A stretch of DNA of 64,000 nt, taken from the NCBI GenBank assembly GCA_905178155.1, contig CAJINV010000002.1, forward strand, positions 1-64,000, in the 5' to 3' direction. Every line of letters begins with the position of its first letter. Positions within the stretch are counted from its first letter, which is position 1. The stretch is from Amoebophrya sp. A120 (taxonomy: Eukaryota; Sar; Dinophyceae; Syndiniales; Amoebophryaceae). The position numbers were made by a program, and so were the translations under genes. A model generated the notes under the pieces. The model saw nothing but the letters and a program-made list of their open reading frames with translations, was not told where the DNA came from and did no database searches. Positions 43,039-54,100 of this stretch are shown here, one piece after another.

Positions 43039-43792
43039 AGGTTTAATCTGTGATGCTCTGTTTGACAGAGAAAAGCCTGTGGCGTAAAAACAAGTAGCTA
43101 GTATGTGAAGCCCAAAACATAGCGGGTGAAGAGATCATTTTCCAAAAGGTACTAGCGAGCATGACAAGGGTGTTGCTACATGTTCGCGTTGCTACAATCT
43201 GCATTACAGACGAGGTCGCAGTTTACTCTAGAACAACTTTTTTTCTTGCATAAGGAGGTGCGTCGTCCGCCAGAAGATCATCTTCTTCGTCCTCGACCGG
43301 AGTTTATGAACGCGACAATTGCTTCACTGAAATAAACTTGTAAATGCAAAGAACGGCACACAGAAGCATGTGTCTTCTAGCTACGCATGCTACACCTTGT
43401 CCTTGAGTATCTAGCTACGTTTCTCCCCGGGGGAAACGCACATCATGGCAAGTTTTCTCACTTTCATTTCCTGGTGAAGAACAACCTTCGTCGATGCAAA
43501 ACTTGTATAAAGCCTTGCAGTGAAACACTTTTTTCGTACGATAGAGTGGAGGACGACTTTTCACCGGCGGGAGAGGACTTGTTGGTACACTTACCCGGCT
43601 ATCAACTGCAAATAGGTCTGGGATGCTAGAAATAAAAAGGAGGTGAAGATGCTGCTATTTCTTGGAGATTCACAAGGACCCCTCAGAAACAAGAGGGAAA
43701 GCAATACAAAAATGTGAATTGCTCCTGGTAGCTGCAGCTGTTGTTGATCATTATTGCACATAACACGTTGCATTTCTGCATCATAGTATCTA
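43039..43792. other. Mostly intergenic, one unpaired family I end
   Basis: A left-type family I end starts at 43600 (TATCAACTGCAAATAGGTC) next to a minus-strand donor GTAAGTG at about 43593. I could not find the other end or a coherent exon. Confidence 0.35.
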
Positions 43793-44632
43793 TTAAAGTT
43801 GGGCCCGCGTCGTGACAAGCACAACCTGATGGCCCATGCTTTCATCATCCCCATGACAAATTCTTCCTGACCGCCTGGACTGATTTGCAGATCGTACTGG
43901 CGTGCTGGCCGTGGGTTTAGGGTTGCTAGTATCAAATGCAAATGTGTCTGGGTCTGGAAGAGTGCCAGACTTGTCATGCAGGTTTTCCATGGCCCATGCG
44001 GTCTGGTATGTAGGACATAGCATGACAGATTCTGTGAGAGGTGTATCATGGCTATCCTGCATGAGAAACCGCCTCTCGATGAGGTCAAAAGTGGCCAGCT
44101 TTCGGTAATCATGCAACACAGATTTTTGCATGATTCAGATTTAGCATAACAAGTTACCTTCTTCCAGACCCAGACATTTTTGGATTTGATATATTGCGGA
44201 GCTGAACATCAGCATCTGGTCGTCGTCGTCGTCGTTTCCATCTTGGCGGTATCAAATGTAAAAATGTCTGGGTCTGGAAGGTTACAAGGTTTGTCATGCA
44301 TATTTTGCATGAGTCAGGATGTCTGTAATGCATGATCTAGCATCACATATTTTTAGAGGCCTTCCTGATGCCTCTCCCGCATGACAAATGCCCTCCCCGC
44401 GCAGCACAACCTGGGCTCCTCTTGCTGGTCATGCAATACAGATTTTCTTAGCGTCCAAAGCTAGCATCACAAGTTCCAACCTTCCAGACCCAGACATTTT
44501 TACATGTGATAGGCGGTCCAACAGCGGCTTCTTCGTCGTCGGTCCGGGCCTTGTCGCGCAGGAAAAATGCTGTAGTCCCGCGGTCCGGCGGAAATCAAAC
44601 GCTGTTCTCGTGCGGGAAAGATAGAGGACTTT
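43793..44632 (-). CDS. Protein with poly-Asp tract, two introners, 5' end open
   Basis: Minus strand, stop at 43793. Exons 44632-44512, 44246-44192 and 43929-43793. A TTTAG acceptor precedes the first. Two family I units excise in frame. It reads KVLYLSRTRTAFDFRRTAGL, then TTKKPLLDRQDGN followed by six aspartates, then MLMFSSAINPKPTASTPVRS, and ends VVLVTTRAQL. The resolved part is 101 residues. No known domain. Confidence 0.76.
43930..44191. mobile_element. Introner, family I
   Basis: Ends TATCAAATGCAAATGTGTC and the complement of TATCAAATCCAAAAATGTC, with CTGGGTCTGG on both sides. In-frame excision. Confidence 0.92.
44247..44511. mobile_element. Introner, family I, perfect 5-bp duplication
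   Basis: Ends TATCAAATGTAAAAATGTC and GACATTTTTACATGTGATA. GGCGG flanks on both sides. A good type copy. Confidence 0.95.
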
Positions 44633-45076
44633 CTAAACGGTATGTTTTGGATGAACTCGACATATTTTTAGCGAGGACCACGATTCGCATTTTTTCTCAA
44701 AGAACAACTATTCGCATGACAAATCTGATAAATGCGATTTTATGAACATCCAAACCTGCGTTTGATTTGGTTTTCGTCACGGGAAGACTAGAGTTGTTTC
44801 TATGGTGGATAAAAACCGCATGCGATGACGACGACGCTGCTCCCGGCGGCGAGCGCTGTAGCAAAGAACCTGACGGAACGGAAGTTTAGTATTTCAATAA
44901 GCCCAGGATCGGGTCGTTTATCCTTAAGACGAAAATAAATTAAAGAAAATTATAGCTTACTGCACATGCGATGCACTGCCTGATAGGGATGCTTTCATTT
45001 TCCTCGAACCACAAACACCAAAGAATCTGCGATTTCTGCTGGAGTACTTCGATATACAATGGTGAGTACATAATAA
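44633..45076. other. Intergenic, no gene seen
   Basis: About 440 bp; must contain upstream exons of the poly-Asp gene and the 3' flank of the next gene. No feature resolved. Confidence 0.35.
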
Positions 45077-45941
45077 CTATTGCAATTGGTAAAAAGAAAG
45101 TACTTCTATACGTTTAATCACATTGCTCTTCCCGGTCCCAGGCCCACTGCTGACGTCGCCCGGCGGTGGCGCTGGCGGTGGGTCCACTTCCTCTGCGATG
45201 GTCTCTTCCTGGCGCAGCGAGCGAAATGTGGCGAGTATCACATTGAAAAGTCCACCCGCCTCACAATGTGAAAGCCTTTGCAGTGCAGAAGTGCCAAGGG
45301 AAACACTTTTTTTATGTATCAGCAGGGCGGAAAATAATATGAAATTTGCAAGCCATGGCAGCAAAGGGCTGCGTTGCTGCACAGCGCCGCAGCGCAAGCA
45401 ATTTCTGTAGTCATTTTGACATTGCATTACAAAGATAACGTAGTTCCGGTGCTAAAATAAAGTGCGCCGCGTTCGTGTCTTGCAGGGGAAAATAGTTTCC
45501 CATGTGGAAAGCTCACGCGATGCAACCTGTTCGGCATTCTGGTAGAGGGGCATTTTTCAGTGTGATAGCGAACGGCTTCACCAAGTTTTCCTCAAAGTCG
45601 TCCTGGAGATCCGGGGACAACGGTTCGTCGATTATCAAGTGCAAATGTGCCTGGGTCTGGAAGGTTGCAACCTGTCATGCACATTTTAGATCATACAAAA
45701 ATTTGTCTTGCATAAACAGGCAGCGTCGTGGCCTCTTTTTTGCCAGCACGGGGAGAGCGGGCTTCTGATGCAGAGGAGGTCTCGTGAGGCTCTCGAAGAA
45801 CCTGTGACGCTGGTCCCTGCATGCCAGAAGATGCTCTGGGTCTTTCAAAACCTGCATTACAAACGTTTACACCCACCCAGACCCAGACATATTTGCAGTT
45901 GATATCTTTGCCAGGCGACAGTGCGCGGAGGTAGACCCTGG
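45077..45941 (-). CDS. Short acidic/proline-rich protein, two introners, 5' end open
   Basis: Minus strand, stop at 45077. Exons 45941-45905, 45632-45568 and 45235-45077. After excision of a family I and a family V unit, each plus 5 nt, the frame reads RVYLRALSPGKDEPLSPDLQ, DDFEENLVKPFATFRSLRQE and a PPPAPPPGD linker, ending EVLSFYQLQ. A GPGTGKS sequence near the C terminus resembles a P-loop. It lacks the full spacing and any following ATPase domain, so I do not call it one. The 5' boundary abuts a family II-like left end at 45942 with no partner before the large insertion. Confidence 0.75.
45236..45567. mobile_element. Introner, family V
   Basis: Ends TATCACATTGAAAAGTCC and the complement of TATCACACTGAAAAATGCC. 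Flanks GCGAG and GCGAA match at 4 of 5. Confidence 0.88.
45633..45904. mobile_element. Introner, family I
   Basis: Ends TATCAAGTGCAAATGTGCC and the complement of TATCAACTGCAAATATG. In-frame excision. Confidence 0.9.
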
Positions 45942-46027
45942 TATCCTACGGAAAAATATTAGCACGACCCCACTTCTTTAATTATGTGAACCAGTAACGA
46001 CTGATACCCCCATAATATATTTGTATG
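45942..46027. other. Unpaired family II-like left end
   Basis: TATCCTACGGAAAAATATTA followed by ACGACCCCAC resembles a family II left end. No right end follows before the large inserted element, which may have interrupted it. Confidence 0.4.
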
Positions 46028-46041
46028 CCAGTACACGAAGG
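46028..46041. repeat. Candidate terminal inverted repeat, left
   Basis: 14-bp CCAGTACACGAAGG, exact complement at 54366-54379. Confidence 0.6.
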
Positions 46042-46163
46042 ACCCTGCCCCTTCCTGTCCTAGAACAAACGCCGCATAAAAATCGCCAGTGCATATAAAG
46101 TGGCCATTTTGTCTGGCCCCTTCTGGTCCCGCCGGACCCTTCCAGCACTGGCCCGGCCGTCAA

Positions 46164-46199
46164 GTACGGGGCCCCCTGTAACTACTGGGGGCCCCGTAC
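46164..46199. repeat. Perfect 13-bp hairpin
   Basis: GTACGGGGCCCCC, a 10-nt loop, then GGGGGCCCCGTAC. Extremely stable as single-stranded DNA or RNA. Lies about 120 bp inside the candidate left end of the large element. Confidence 0.9.
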
Positions 46200-47037
46200 G
46201 CAACTGGTCCTACGATGCCCCTGCGCCCTCGTTTTATATTGCCCTGGTTTTGTCCGACTGCGACACGCAGCTGCGTAACCAAAACAAAACAACCACTCAG
46301 TGAAAAACATTGAAGAAGAGCTACGCCTCGGTCCTCTCCACTTTAAATCAGTAGACTCAGCAGCAAGAGCGCTAAGGAGCGAGAGAGTTCTGTTAGCTAC
46401 CAAATCGCGCACGCGAAACACCCTCGGTCCCTGTATGTTTTCACTCGAAACGCCGCCTGCAAGCGCAGCCCCGCCGCCTGCTAACAAAATATCGATCCGC
46501 AAGAGGTCTCCACCGCGCGCGCGCCGCTAGTTTTGATCACGCTACTGCTGGTGGAATACACAACGCAGCCAGGTCCCAAGCGTAGCACACAGCTATCAGA
46601 GAGCAACAGCTCGCAACCCACAGCTATCAAGCATAATTTTTCTCGCGCACCCGTAGACAAGGAAAGTAGACACACATTTTAAAAGCAAGCACTGGAGGTG
46701 AAAAATAGGCAGTATTTCATACACAGCTAGTATCTACGTATCTATACACAAGCAAGGTCTTATACACAGGCAGCACTCACATCGATCAGAACTTACGCAT
46801 ACAAGCTTTGCACATCGGCACCGATATACCAGCGCCGACGTCGTATCTGAAGGCGTTATTAATTAGCATTAAGTGGCAGCAATAGAAATATCGTGAAAAA
46901 AGCAACTATTCAGAGGGAAGCAGCAGAAGCAAAAAAAGTATAATCTTTGGGCGGGACAGCACACACAGGAAAAACATTTTGGGAAGGGGTGCACACCCAT
47001 ATTTTTTGCATCTGAGCAGTAGTGGAGTATCAGCAAA
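46200..47037. other. 5' leader of the primase-integrase ORF
   Basis: About 840 bp without a gene; contains GCAAGCACTGG-type and ACACAGCTA repeats. Probably the promoter and leader of the element, inferred from position only. Confidence 0.4.
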
Positions 47038-50000
47038 ATGACTACTGCAAACGAAATGAACCAGCAGGAGGTCGCGGAAGGCCTCCAGGAATGGGCCGCG
47101 AGCCCGCTCGCGTCGTTCATGACCGAGTTTGAAGAAAATTTTCTAGGTGACCGCGCCGGCCCGGGCGCGTGGGAGGGGGAAAACCCCCCGCCGGCCACGC
47201 CGGCAACGGGGAAGGTTTTGCTAGAGATGCAGCGGAAGTGGGAGGGCTTGCAGGCCTCGGCCACAGCCCACGCCATCGCCGCGGACGCGTCCTTTTCGGA
47301 TGCCGAGCGGTCCGCCTGGGCGCGGGTTGAGTTTGCCGGCCCCGGGGCGGCGGTTTCCGCTCGGCTGCAGGCTTTCGCAGCCCGCGTGCGGGAAAAGGCT
47401 GCTTGGGCAGTCACCGTAGACGGCCTCAGCGGGGCGGGCTACGCACGAGATTTTCTCGTGCGGGCCCCGTGGCTGCGCTCCTTGTCGGAGCGCCAGAGCA
47501 GCTGGTTAGAAAAACTGCGGGCGCAATTTAGCCTGCAGCTACCGGAGCCCACTCCTTTCCCGGACGAGGCGCCGGGAGGAGCGGTGGTTCCGGTTGGAGG
47601 TAGCAGCAGCGGCGACGCCGGGCCGCCCGGCGCCTCTTTGGCGTCTGCCGTTTCGGCTGCGCCGGCTCCGGCCCCGCCGGTTGCGCCACCAGTGCCCGCC
47701 CACGACGCCAGCAACTGGGACTGGGCGGAGATTTACAGATTGCGCGCTGGGGTTGCCGCCGGCCACCTACTCACGGCGTTTCCGGAGGCGACGAGCTTCG
47801 CCTTCACCGTCAAGGTGGCTGGCCGGCAGGGCTACCGCCGCGAGGTCCAGCGGGGGGACCTCGGCGCGGCCCTACCGCGTTTGGCTGTGGACGCGCAGCA
47901 GCAGGGCGCGCATCTGTTCTTCTTGCCATTAGCGGCAGCAAAAGCGTTTGTCATGATAGACATCGACCACGCCGGCGCGCCGGCTCCCCCGGGTTTTCCG
48001 GCCGGCGCCGGGGAGCCGCGGCTGGTCACCGAGACCAGCGCGCAAAGGTTTCAGTTTTGGTATGTGGTTGACGCGCCGCCAGGGGAAGCCGTCGAACAGG
48101 TTCGGCGGCAGGTGTATGCTGACACAGCTGGCGTGGACGCCTCCGCCTGCCAGCGGGGGCAGGCCGGTCGCGTCCCGCTGACCACAAACCCAAAGCCCGC
48201 GGCGGGCGGCTTTGTCTGCCGGGTGCGAGTGGCGCAGGGCGCGGGCGAGATCGAAGCAGCGGGCTACCTTCGTTCTCGCCGCGGGTTCACGCCCGGCCAA
48301 CTCGCCATCTACGCCGCCCTCGGACAGGTTCCGCCGGCAGTTCCTACGGAGGCGCCGCCGCACAGTGGGGCCGCGGCGGCGGGTGTTTTGGTGGCTTCCG
48401 TTTCGCCCCCCGTTGTGCCCGCGGTGGTTCCGGGTGCGGCCAGTAGCCAGTCTGTTTTGCCGGTGGGAGGCCAGGCCGGGCCTCCGCCGGGCAAGGAGCC
48501 TGCAACAGACGTTGCGGATCTGTTGAGCGACGACCAAGACCCCGTCGCGAATGGCGACAGCCTGTCCCCGTCCACCAAGCGTCGGCGGACGGAAGCTGGC
48601 CTCGTTGCTGCTGTCAACGCGGCAGCCGGGGCTGCGAATGTCGCGGGCGCCCCGGCCGCAACTTCTTCGTCCGCGGGCCCGGCTGCCGTAGCGGCGGCTG
48701 CGGTAGCAAGCGAGGACTCCGTCGCAACACCGCCCTCCGCGCACGGGGGCGTGGGAGAGCAGTTGAGCGACGAGGGCGGGGAAGACGACAGTTGCAGTGT
48801 GGGACCAGATGAAGAGCTCGTTGCCGGCACCAAGCGTGCCCCCCGGGCTCTGAGCTGGCAGGAGATCGGGGACGCCCTCCGGGGAGAGCGCGCCGGGCAG
48901 CCATTGGTGCTGTCGCTCCGCACCAAAAAAAAGCGGTTTTGGTGGCGGAAGAACCGGCGCTGCTACCGCCTCAAGGTCGGGGCGTCCGCCGCGGACGCCG
49001 GCCAAGAGCGCGTGGAAATTCTCCGTGAGCCCACGGGCTGGCTCACCGTGCTGGAGAGCCCCGAGGAAGCGGCCGCCGCCGCAACAAAAATTCATGAAAT
49101 CGCGCACCGGGGGCGCGATGCCACGCATGCCGCCTTGCTGGAGGCTGGCTACTACGCGCCCAACGCCGCGCGGGTGTGCGGCGAGGTCGTCGCGCGTTGC
49201 CGCGTCTGTGCGGCGCGCGCGGTGGTCCCCGCCGCGCCGCCGCCGTACAGCGCTGCTGCACTTACGGCGGAGCACGGATCACTTTCCGATAAAGTTTATC
49301 GCAAGATCCACATAGATCGGAAAGTGATGCCCCGCTGCACGGTTTCCCCCACTGCCACAAACCCCACCCCCGGCCAGGCGGTTGCCATTTGTGGCGCCGT
49401 CTGTGCCGTCGGTGGGGAATTGTGGGCGGCCCCGGCAGCCAACAACTCCGCGGCTTGTACGCTTTTGGCGTACTCGCCGCTGGAGAGCAGCTGGGGGCTG
49501 CCGGAGCATGTGGTTTGCGACAACGGCACTGAGTGGGGTCTCCTCCTTTCGGAGTGGGGCTGCTCGGTGTCGTTTACGGAGCCGGGGCGGCCACAGGGCA
49601 ACGGGGCCATGGAGGTGGTTTGGGTCTCGTTGTCCAAAATCCTTTCGGCGTTGGCCCTGGAGTTTCCGGGGCAGTCGTGGGCTGACCTGCTTCCGCGGGC
49701 GGTGTTTCGGTATAATACCGCCCCAAAACCGTGGAAGCATGGTCAGTCCCCCTGGACATTCGTCCGGGGGTGTGCGCCGCACACACGACAGGCGCGGGCG
49801 GTGGCGGAGGCGCTCGCGCTTCCGCAGCCGCCGGCCTCGCCGGAGGCCCCGGCTGCCGCCGCAGCTGGGGAGGAGGTGCCGCCCGACGCGGGCGCGGCGC
49901 TCGCCGCTCGCCCGCCCGCAAGCAGCTCCCCGCCGGCAGCTGCCCCACTGCGGGCGCCTTCGCCTCCGGTGGTTGTCGCTCCCGCGGCGCCGCCAAGCCC

Positions 50001-51198
50001 GGTGCCGCAGGCGGTGCCGCCGCGGTCCGCGGCGTTGGCGGCGTTGCGGGACGTCGCCAACGAGCGGGCCATGGCTGAGGCGGAGAGGCGCGTGCGCAGG
50101 TACACCCAGGCGCGGCGGGGGACGGTCGTTGACCGTTTGCAGCTTTTCCCCGTCGGCGCCCGGGTGAAAGTTCGCAACCCCCGGGCGGGCAACCTGCGCA
50201 CGGTCGCGGGCCAGCGGGTCCAGGAAGCCAACTGGCTGCTGGGGTTCCGTGTTGCAGCCATCGACGGCACGACTCTCGTCGTGGAGTCTGCCCCCGGCCA
50301 GGGGCAGAAGCGGCAGCGCCTCCGCCGCTCCGTCGCGAATGTCGAGCTGGACCGTGGGGCTTCGCCGGACCGCGAGGCGCCACGCGCCGCGGGCGGTCTT
50401 CCTGCGGAGACTCCTGCCCCCGCGGACGCCAGGCCGCCCGCTGCGGTTTCCCCTGCTGCTTCCCCGCCTCCGGTCGGAGAAGATGTTGCCGCGGGCGCGG
50501 GGGAAGCCGCCCACCCCCGGGGCGGGGGGTTGGAACGCTTCCCGCGGGGCGGATTTCGCTTTGGCGATTTTCCAGACCCGCTTCCGCTTGCAGCGCCCGT
50601 GCCATTGATCGCTCTCCCCAACCTCGCTACGAGGCGCGCACAGCCGCGGGGGGAGCACCACATCGAGGGTCTTCTGCTGCAGTGCAAGGCGCTTTCGCGT
50701 GGGCATCGTCTGTTGCTCTACGCGTATGGCCAGGCGCTTGCCATTACACTGTACCCGTGGACGGGAGCCAACCCGGACGACCGTCCGCCCCCGGGACCGC
50801 TTTTCGGAAATTTGCTCCGGGAAGCCGCCGGGCGGGGGCCCGGGTACGGTGTTTACTTGCAGCTGACCGGGGTGGGTCTCCGGTTGCGTCAGGGGGCTAC
50901 GTATGGTACTTTCTCGGGCGCCACTTGCTTGCTTGGGGGGATGTTTCGTTGGGGAAGAGCGGGGGGCCGGGACCCCGATGTAAGTGAAATCCCGGAACCC
51001 CTTCGCGACCGGGCTCGCTTGCTGTTGGAACCGAGGTCGCGCTCGCGTCCGACCTCGGTTCCGTCACAACGTGCGTCTCCAGGGTTCCGCTTCCGGCTTC
51101 TCTTCCTGGGTTTTCGGATGAGCTGTGAGACCCTGCGCCCCGCCGGCAGTAGCGGGGTGCCATCGACTATTTTAGCTTGTCCTATGCATTATTATTAA
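47038..51198 (+). CDS. Fused RepB-type primase and DDE integrase, 1386 residues
   Basis: Uninterrupted plus-strand ORF; its ATG (GCAAAATGACTACT) is the first in frame. Residues 1-220 are helical then Ala/Pro-rich. Residues about 225-405 match the layout of RepB-type archaeo-eukaryotic primases: FVMIDIDH supplies the DxD pair (D308, D310), TETSAQRFQFW fits the substrate-strand motif, and GRVPLTTNPKP fits the third (R378, N384, K386). After a low-complexity linker, an HHCC region (H686, H690, C721, C724) is followed by a DDE core: D760 in HIDRK, D828 in CDNGTEW, E859 in GNGAMEVV. Residues about 1037-1100 (FPVGARVKVRNPRA) suit an SH3-like integrase C-terminal domain. The D828-E859 spacing (30 residues between) is shorter than the usual 35. 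No reverse transcriptase, RNase H, protease or zinc knuckle is visible. The last 280 residues are unassigned. Likely a DNA transposon protein that cuts, joins and may prime synthesis; the primase call rests on motif reading only. Confidence 0.82.
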   Translation: MTTANEMNQQEVAEGLQEWAASPLASFMTEFEENFLGDRAGPGAWEGENPPPATPATGKVLLEMQRKWEGLQASATAHAIAADASFSDAERSAWARVEFAGPGAAVSARLQAFAARVREKAAWAVTVDGLSGAGYARDFLVRAPWLRSLSERQSSWLEKLRAQFSLQLPEPTPFPDEAPGGAVVPVGGSSSGDAGPPGASLASAVSAAPAPAPPVAPPVPAHDASNWDWAEIYRLRAGVAAGHLLTAFPEATSFAFTVKVAGRQGYRREVQRGDLGAALPRLAVDAQQQGAHLFFLPLAAAKAFVMIDIDHAGAPAPPGFPAGAGEPRLVTETSAQRFQFWYVVDAPPGEAVEQVRRQVYADTAGVDASACQRGQAGRVPLTTNPKPAAGGFVCRVRVAQGAGEIEAAGYLRSRRGFTPGQLAIYAALGQVPPAVPTEAPPHSGAAAAGVLVASVSPPVVPAVVPGAASSQSVLPVGGQAGPPPGKEPATDVADLLSDDQDPVANGDSLSPSTKRRRTEAGLVAAVNAAAGAANVAGAPAATSSSAGPAAVAAAAVASEDSVATPPSAHGGVGEQLSDEGGEDDSCSVGPDEELVAGTKRAPRALSWQEIGDALRGERAGQPLVLSLRTKKKRFWWRKNRRCYRLKVGASAADAGQERVEILREPTGWLTVLESPEEAAAAATKIHEIAHRGRDATHAALLEAGYYAPNAARVCGEVVARCRVCAARAVVPAAPPPYSAAALTAEHGSLSDKVYRKIHIDRKVMPRCTVSPTATNPTPGQAVAICGAVCAVGGELWAAPAANNSAACTLLAYSPLESSWGLPEHVVCDNGTEWGLLLSEWGCSVSFTEPGRPQGNGAMEVVWVSLSKILSALALEFPGQSWADLLPRAVFRYNTAPKPWKHGQSPWTFVRGCAPHTRQARAVAEALALPQPPASPEAPAAAAAGEEVPPDAGAALAARPPASSSPPAAAPLRAPSPPVVVAPAAPPSPVPQAVPPRSAALAALRDVANERAMAEAERRVRRYTQARRGTVVDRLQLFPVGARVKVRNPRAGNLRTVAGQRVQEANWLLGFRVAAIDGTTLVVESAPGQGQKRQRLRRSVANVELDRGASPDREAPRAAGGLPAETPAPADARPPAAVSPAASPPPVGEDVAAGAGEAAHPRGGGLERFPRGGFRFGDFPDPLPLAAPVPLIALPNLATRRAQPRGEHHIEGLLLQCKALSRGHRLLLYAYGQALAITLYPWTGANPDDRPPPGPLFGNLLREAAGRGPGYGVYLQLTGVGLRLRQGATYGTFSGATCLLGGMFRWGRAGGRDPDVSEIPEPLRDRARLLLEPRSRSRPTSVPSQRASPGFRFRLLFLGFRMSCETLRPAGSSGVPSTILACPMHYY

Positions 51199-54100
51199 CT
51201 TGCTCGCAAATGAAAACCAAAAAATTTGAGACAGTCTGCATGTAAATCTCTAAGGTTTTAAAGTTCCACAACCTTCCCGCCCCCCCTTCCGCTCAAGGTT
51301 TCTTCCATTAGAATATAAAGCATCTTGCGAGCCATATTATGTAGCTTAGGTTCTTCGTTCTGCTCGGGGCCTCTGGCGGGCCCTATTAGCTTCCGATCGC
51401 GTTGTAGCCCCTATTTCGGGGGTTGGCTGTTCTGTCTAGTGTCGGTCTCGCGACGGTGGATGGCGCATGCGTGGTGGTTTTGAGCCGCGTCTCCCTTTCC
51501 CTTCGCCCATTTCTTCTATAGTTCCCCGGCCGCCGCGCATTGGTACACAAACACGCGATTTAGCAATTAGGGCGGGCGCCTAATCCGTTCGAAATGCGGT
51601 AAACGCCCGCCGGGGGAGTTCTTCCCTCGCCCTCCCTGTCATCGGCTCCGCGGAGCCCGTGGCACGGCTCTACAGAGTTCATGACAGTTGCGGGCATAGT
51701 TGCGCTGCAGCTGCGATGGGTGGGGCGCCGATTTGTATTCTCGGGGGGCCGGCGCCCGTTCGAGGGATCAAGGGGGCCGCTTAGTGGGTTCCCGCCCCAC
51801 GCGGTCGGTCACGCCGCTCTCTTTTGGCGTGTGTTTCCGTTTTTTATATTTCGCTCTTTTTTCCACGGTGGTATAGTGCATTTCTCTGGATCTTTTCGAG
51901 GTCATCGGCCTCTCATTTCCCCGCCGGCGGGGCGCGCTTTTTCAAGTAGCGGTAGGTGTATTTGTGTCTCTTTCCTGGCTTCTTTTTCTGGACCTTCTCC
52001 GTGCTTCATTTTCTGGACGTTCACCACCACGAAACTGTCAGTAGCGTTTCGGTTCTTTCTCTTGCCACCAGCAGTGCATGAAATTTCTAAAGTTTCCGTT
52101 CGAAATTGCAAAACAAAGTTGTAAGTTCGCCAAAATTTAGGGGATGTAAGTGCATGCGTTGCACAAGTCTGCACTGCACGCCACGCCGCTTCTGTTTTGT
52201 CCGCAGTATTCTGTACGTTTTTTTTTTGGATCTTCTGTTCCTCAGCGGGAACTCGCGCGTACGTGTGTCCGGGGCGGCCACCCCGACTTGCTGTTGCTAC
52301 GGTTTGCACACAGCGCCGGGTCCCGGACTCCTACGCCATTTCGGCCGCCCGGCTCTTGTGGGCTGCGCCCCGCTGCATGTGCGGGGACGCGGTCGTTCCT
52401 TTTGTTGCCTTTCCTTCTCTTAGAAATTTAGCGCGCGTATTAGAAATGCCTCCGGCTAGAAAGTTCCGCCCCCGCCAACATCCGCTGTCATGTTGCATGC
52501 TATAGGTAGGCTCCTCGCTTCTCGGCGCCCGTACTCCGCCGGCGAACGCTTATTGCGGCCTCGGGCGGTCGCAACGGTGTTCCCCGCGTCGGCTCCTTGT
52601 GCTATTCCGCTACGTCCATCTAGTTGCGCGCGCCTGCCCACGCGCGCACATATTGGGTCGCGGGTGCACCCTGGTAGCGCGTTCCCTTTTCCTCTCGGTA
52701 GGTGCTCCACGTCGTCCTTTGCCCTCCGCGCGGCGCTCTCTACCGCCGCCTTTTAGACGTCAACATGACAGCATCTGGGCGGGGGGCTTTAGATACACTC
52801 CCGGGGAATTTCCCCCCGTCGCAGGGCGCCCTCCCCCTGTGGCGGCCCCCGCTTTGCGCGAGCGCCGTGACGAGGCGCGGGGGCTTACGTATATGCATTT
52901 TCGGCGAGGTGTTCCGGTTCCGTTCTGTGCCCGCACATCGGAACGCGCATTATTCGCCCGAGCAAGTAATGCGCCAAGAGTGGTTTGAAGCTCCCTGCGA
53001 CGCATGTGCGGCAGCCCAAACCAGACGGCGCATTACCTGCTACACCCGGGCTCCCTCCCACCCTCCCCTTCTATGCATGTACAACTAAGGCTCGCGCTGC
53101 ATTTAGTTATGCTATTTGTACACACAAAACAAGTCTGCTACGCAGTTCTAGTCGTTGAGTAGATGCCCGCTACGCTTGGGACCTATGTATTTTGCTGCTG
53201 TTGGCGCCGCGGGCGCTCTTTGATTTCTATTTCCCTTACTCCTTCATGCTAACATGCTCTTTTACCACATATTCATATAAAATTATGCCCGCGCATCTCG
53301 CCTGCGCCGCCAATCCTTCGCTCGGTGTCCCGGGCCCGACGGACACTTGCCAGACGACCGCCGGCCCGTGCGCGCTTTCCAACAGCCGGTGGCCCCTAAC
53401 CCCCCGCCAAGTGCTCCTGCGCAGGTCCATCTGCGCACGCGACCCCCTACGGGCTGCCGCGTCTACTCCGGTTGCCCTCCCTCCGGTCGTCCTCCAGCGG
53501 GGGTAGCAGCAGTGCCGCCGCCGTGTGCGGCGGGCGGTGATTTTTCTTGGACGCGCGCTCGTGCGCTTGTGACGAAACACACACTTCATTGCACCACACC
53601 GAAACAAGATCAGCCACGGCTGACGAAAGAAACATGTTCGAACTCCGGGCGCGCTACATTCCCGCCCGCGCTTTTCGGTTTCGCTGCGTGCCACCGAGGG
53701 CCGCTTCGGGGCGTTTCGTGTTGCGCGTGTTGTGCGCGGGGGGCTTCGCTCGCTGAGTACATGGGCGCGCTTCACTTTTTGCAAAGACCTTACCACGGCC
53801 TCGACGCTGCGGCGACTCGCCGGCGGAACAGCAACTCCGGAATGCTTCGCTTCCACACGAACACACGCCACGGCCGCTCCCCCGCAGTGCGCCGCTCTTG
53901 CCTGCCGACGCAAGCTCTGTTACGCGCAACACGGGCCTGGTCCACCCGTGCCGACTCCCGCAAGCAGCATACTCCGTCCGCCGCACCTCGCCGTCTTGTG
54001 CTGCCGGCATCCGGGCCTGTGGTAGGGTTTTCGCTTCTGGTGTAGCACTCCTGTTCTTTGCTTGTGTCGCTCCTTGTTCGCAGTGCGCACTCCGCGGGCC

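Noticed and set aside
45077-45235. GPGTGKS as a Walker A motif
   Set aside because: Spacing is one residue short of GxxxxGK[ST], only about 17 residues follow, and no Walker B or ATPase fold is visible.
47038-51198. LTR retrotransposon polyprotein
   Set aside because: Integrase is present, but I found no reverse transcriptase, RNase H, protease or zinc knuckle, and no long terminal direct repeats flank the ORF.
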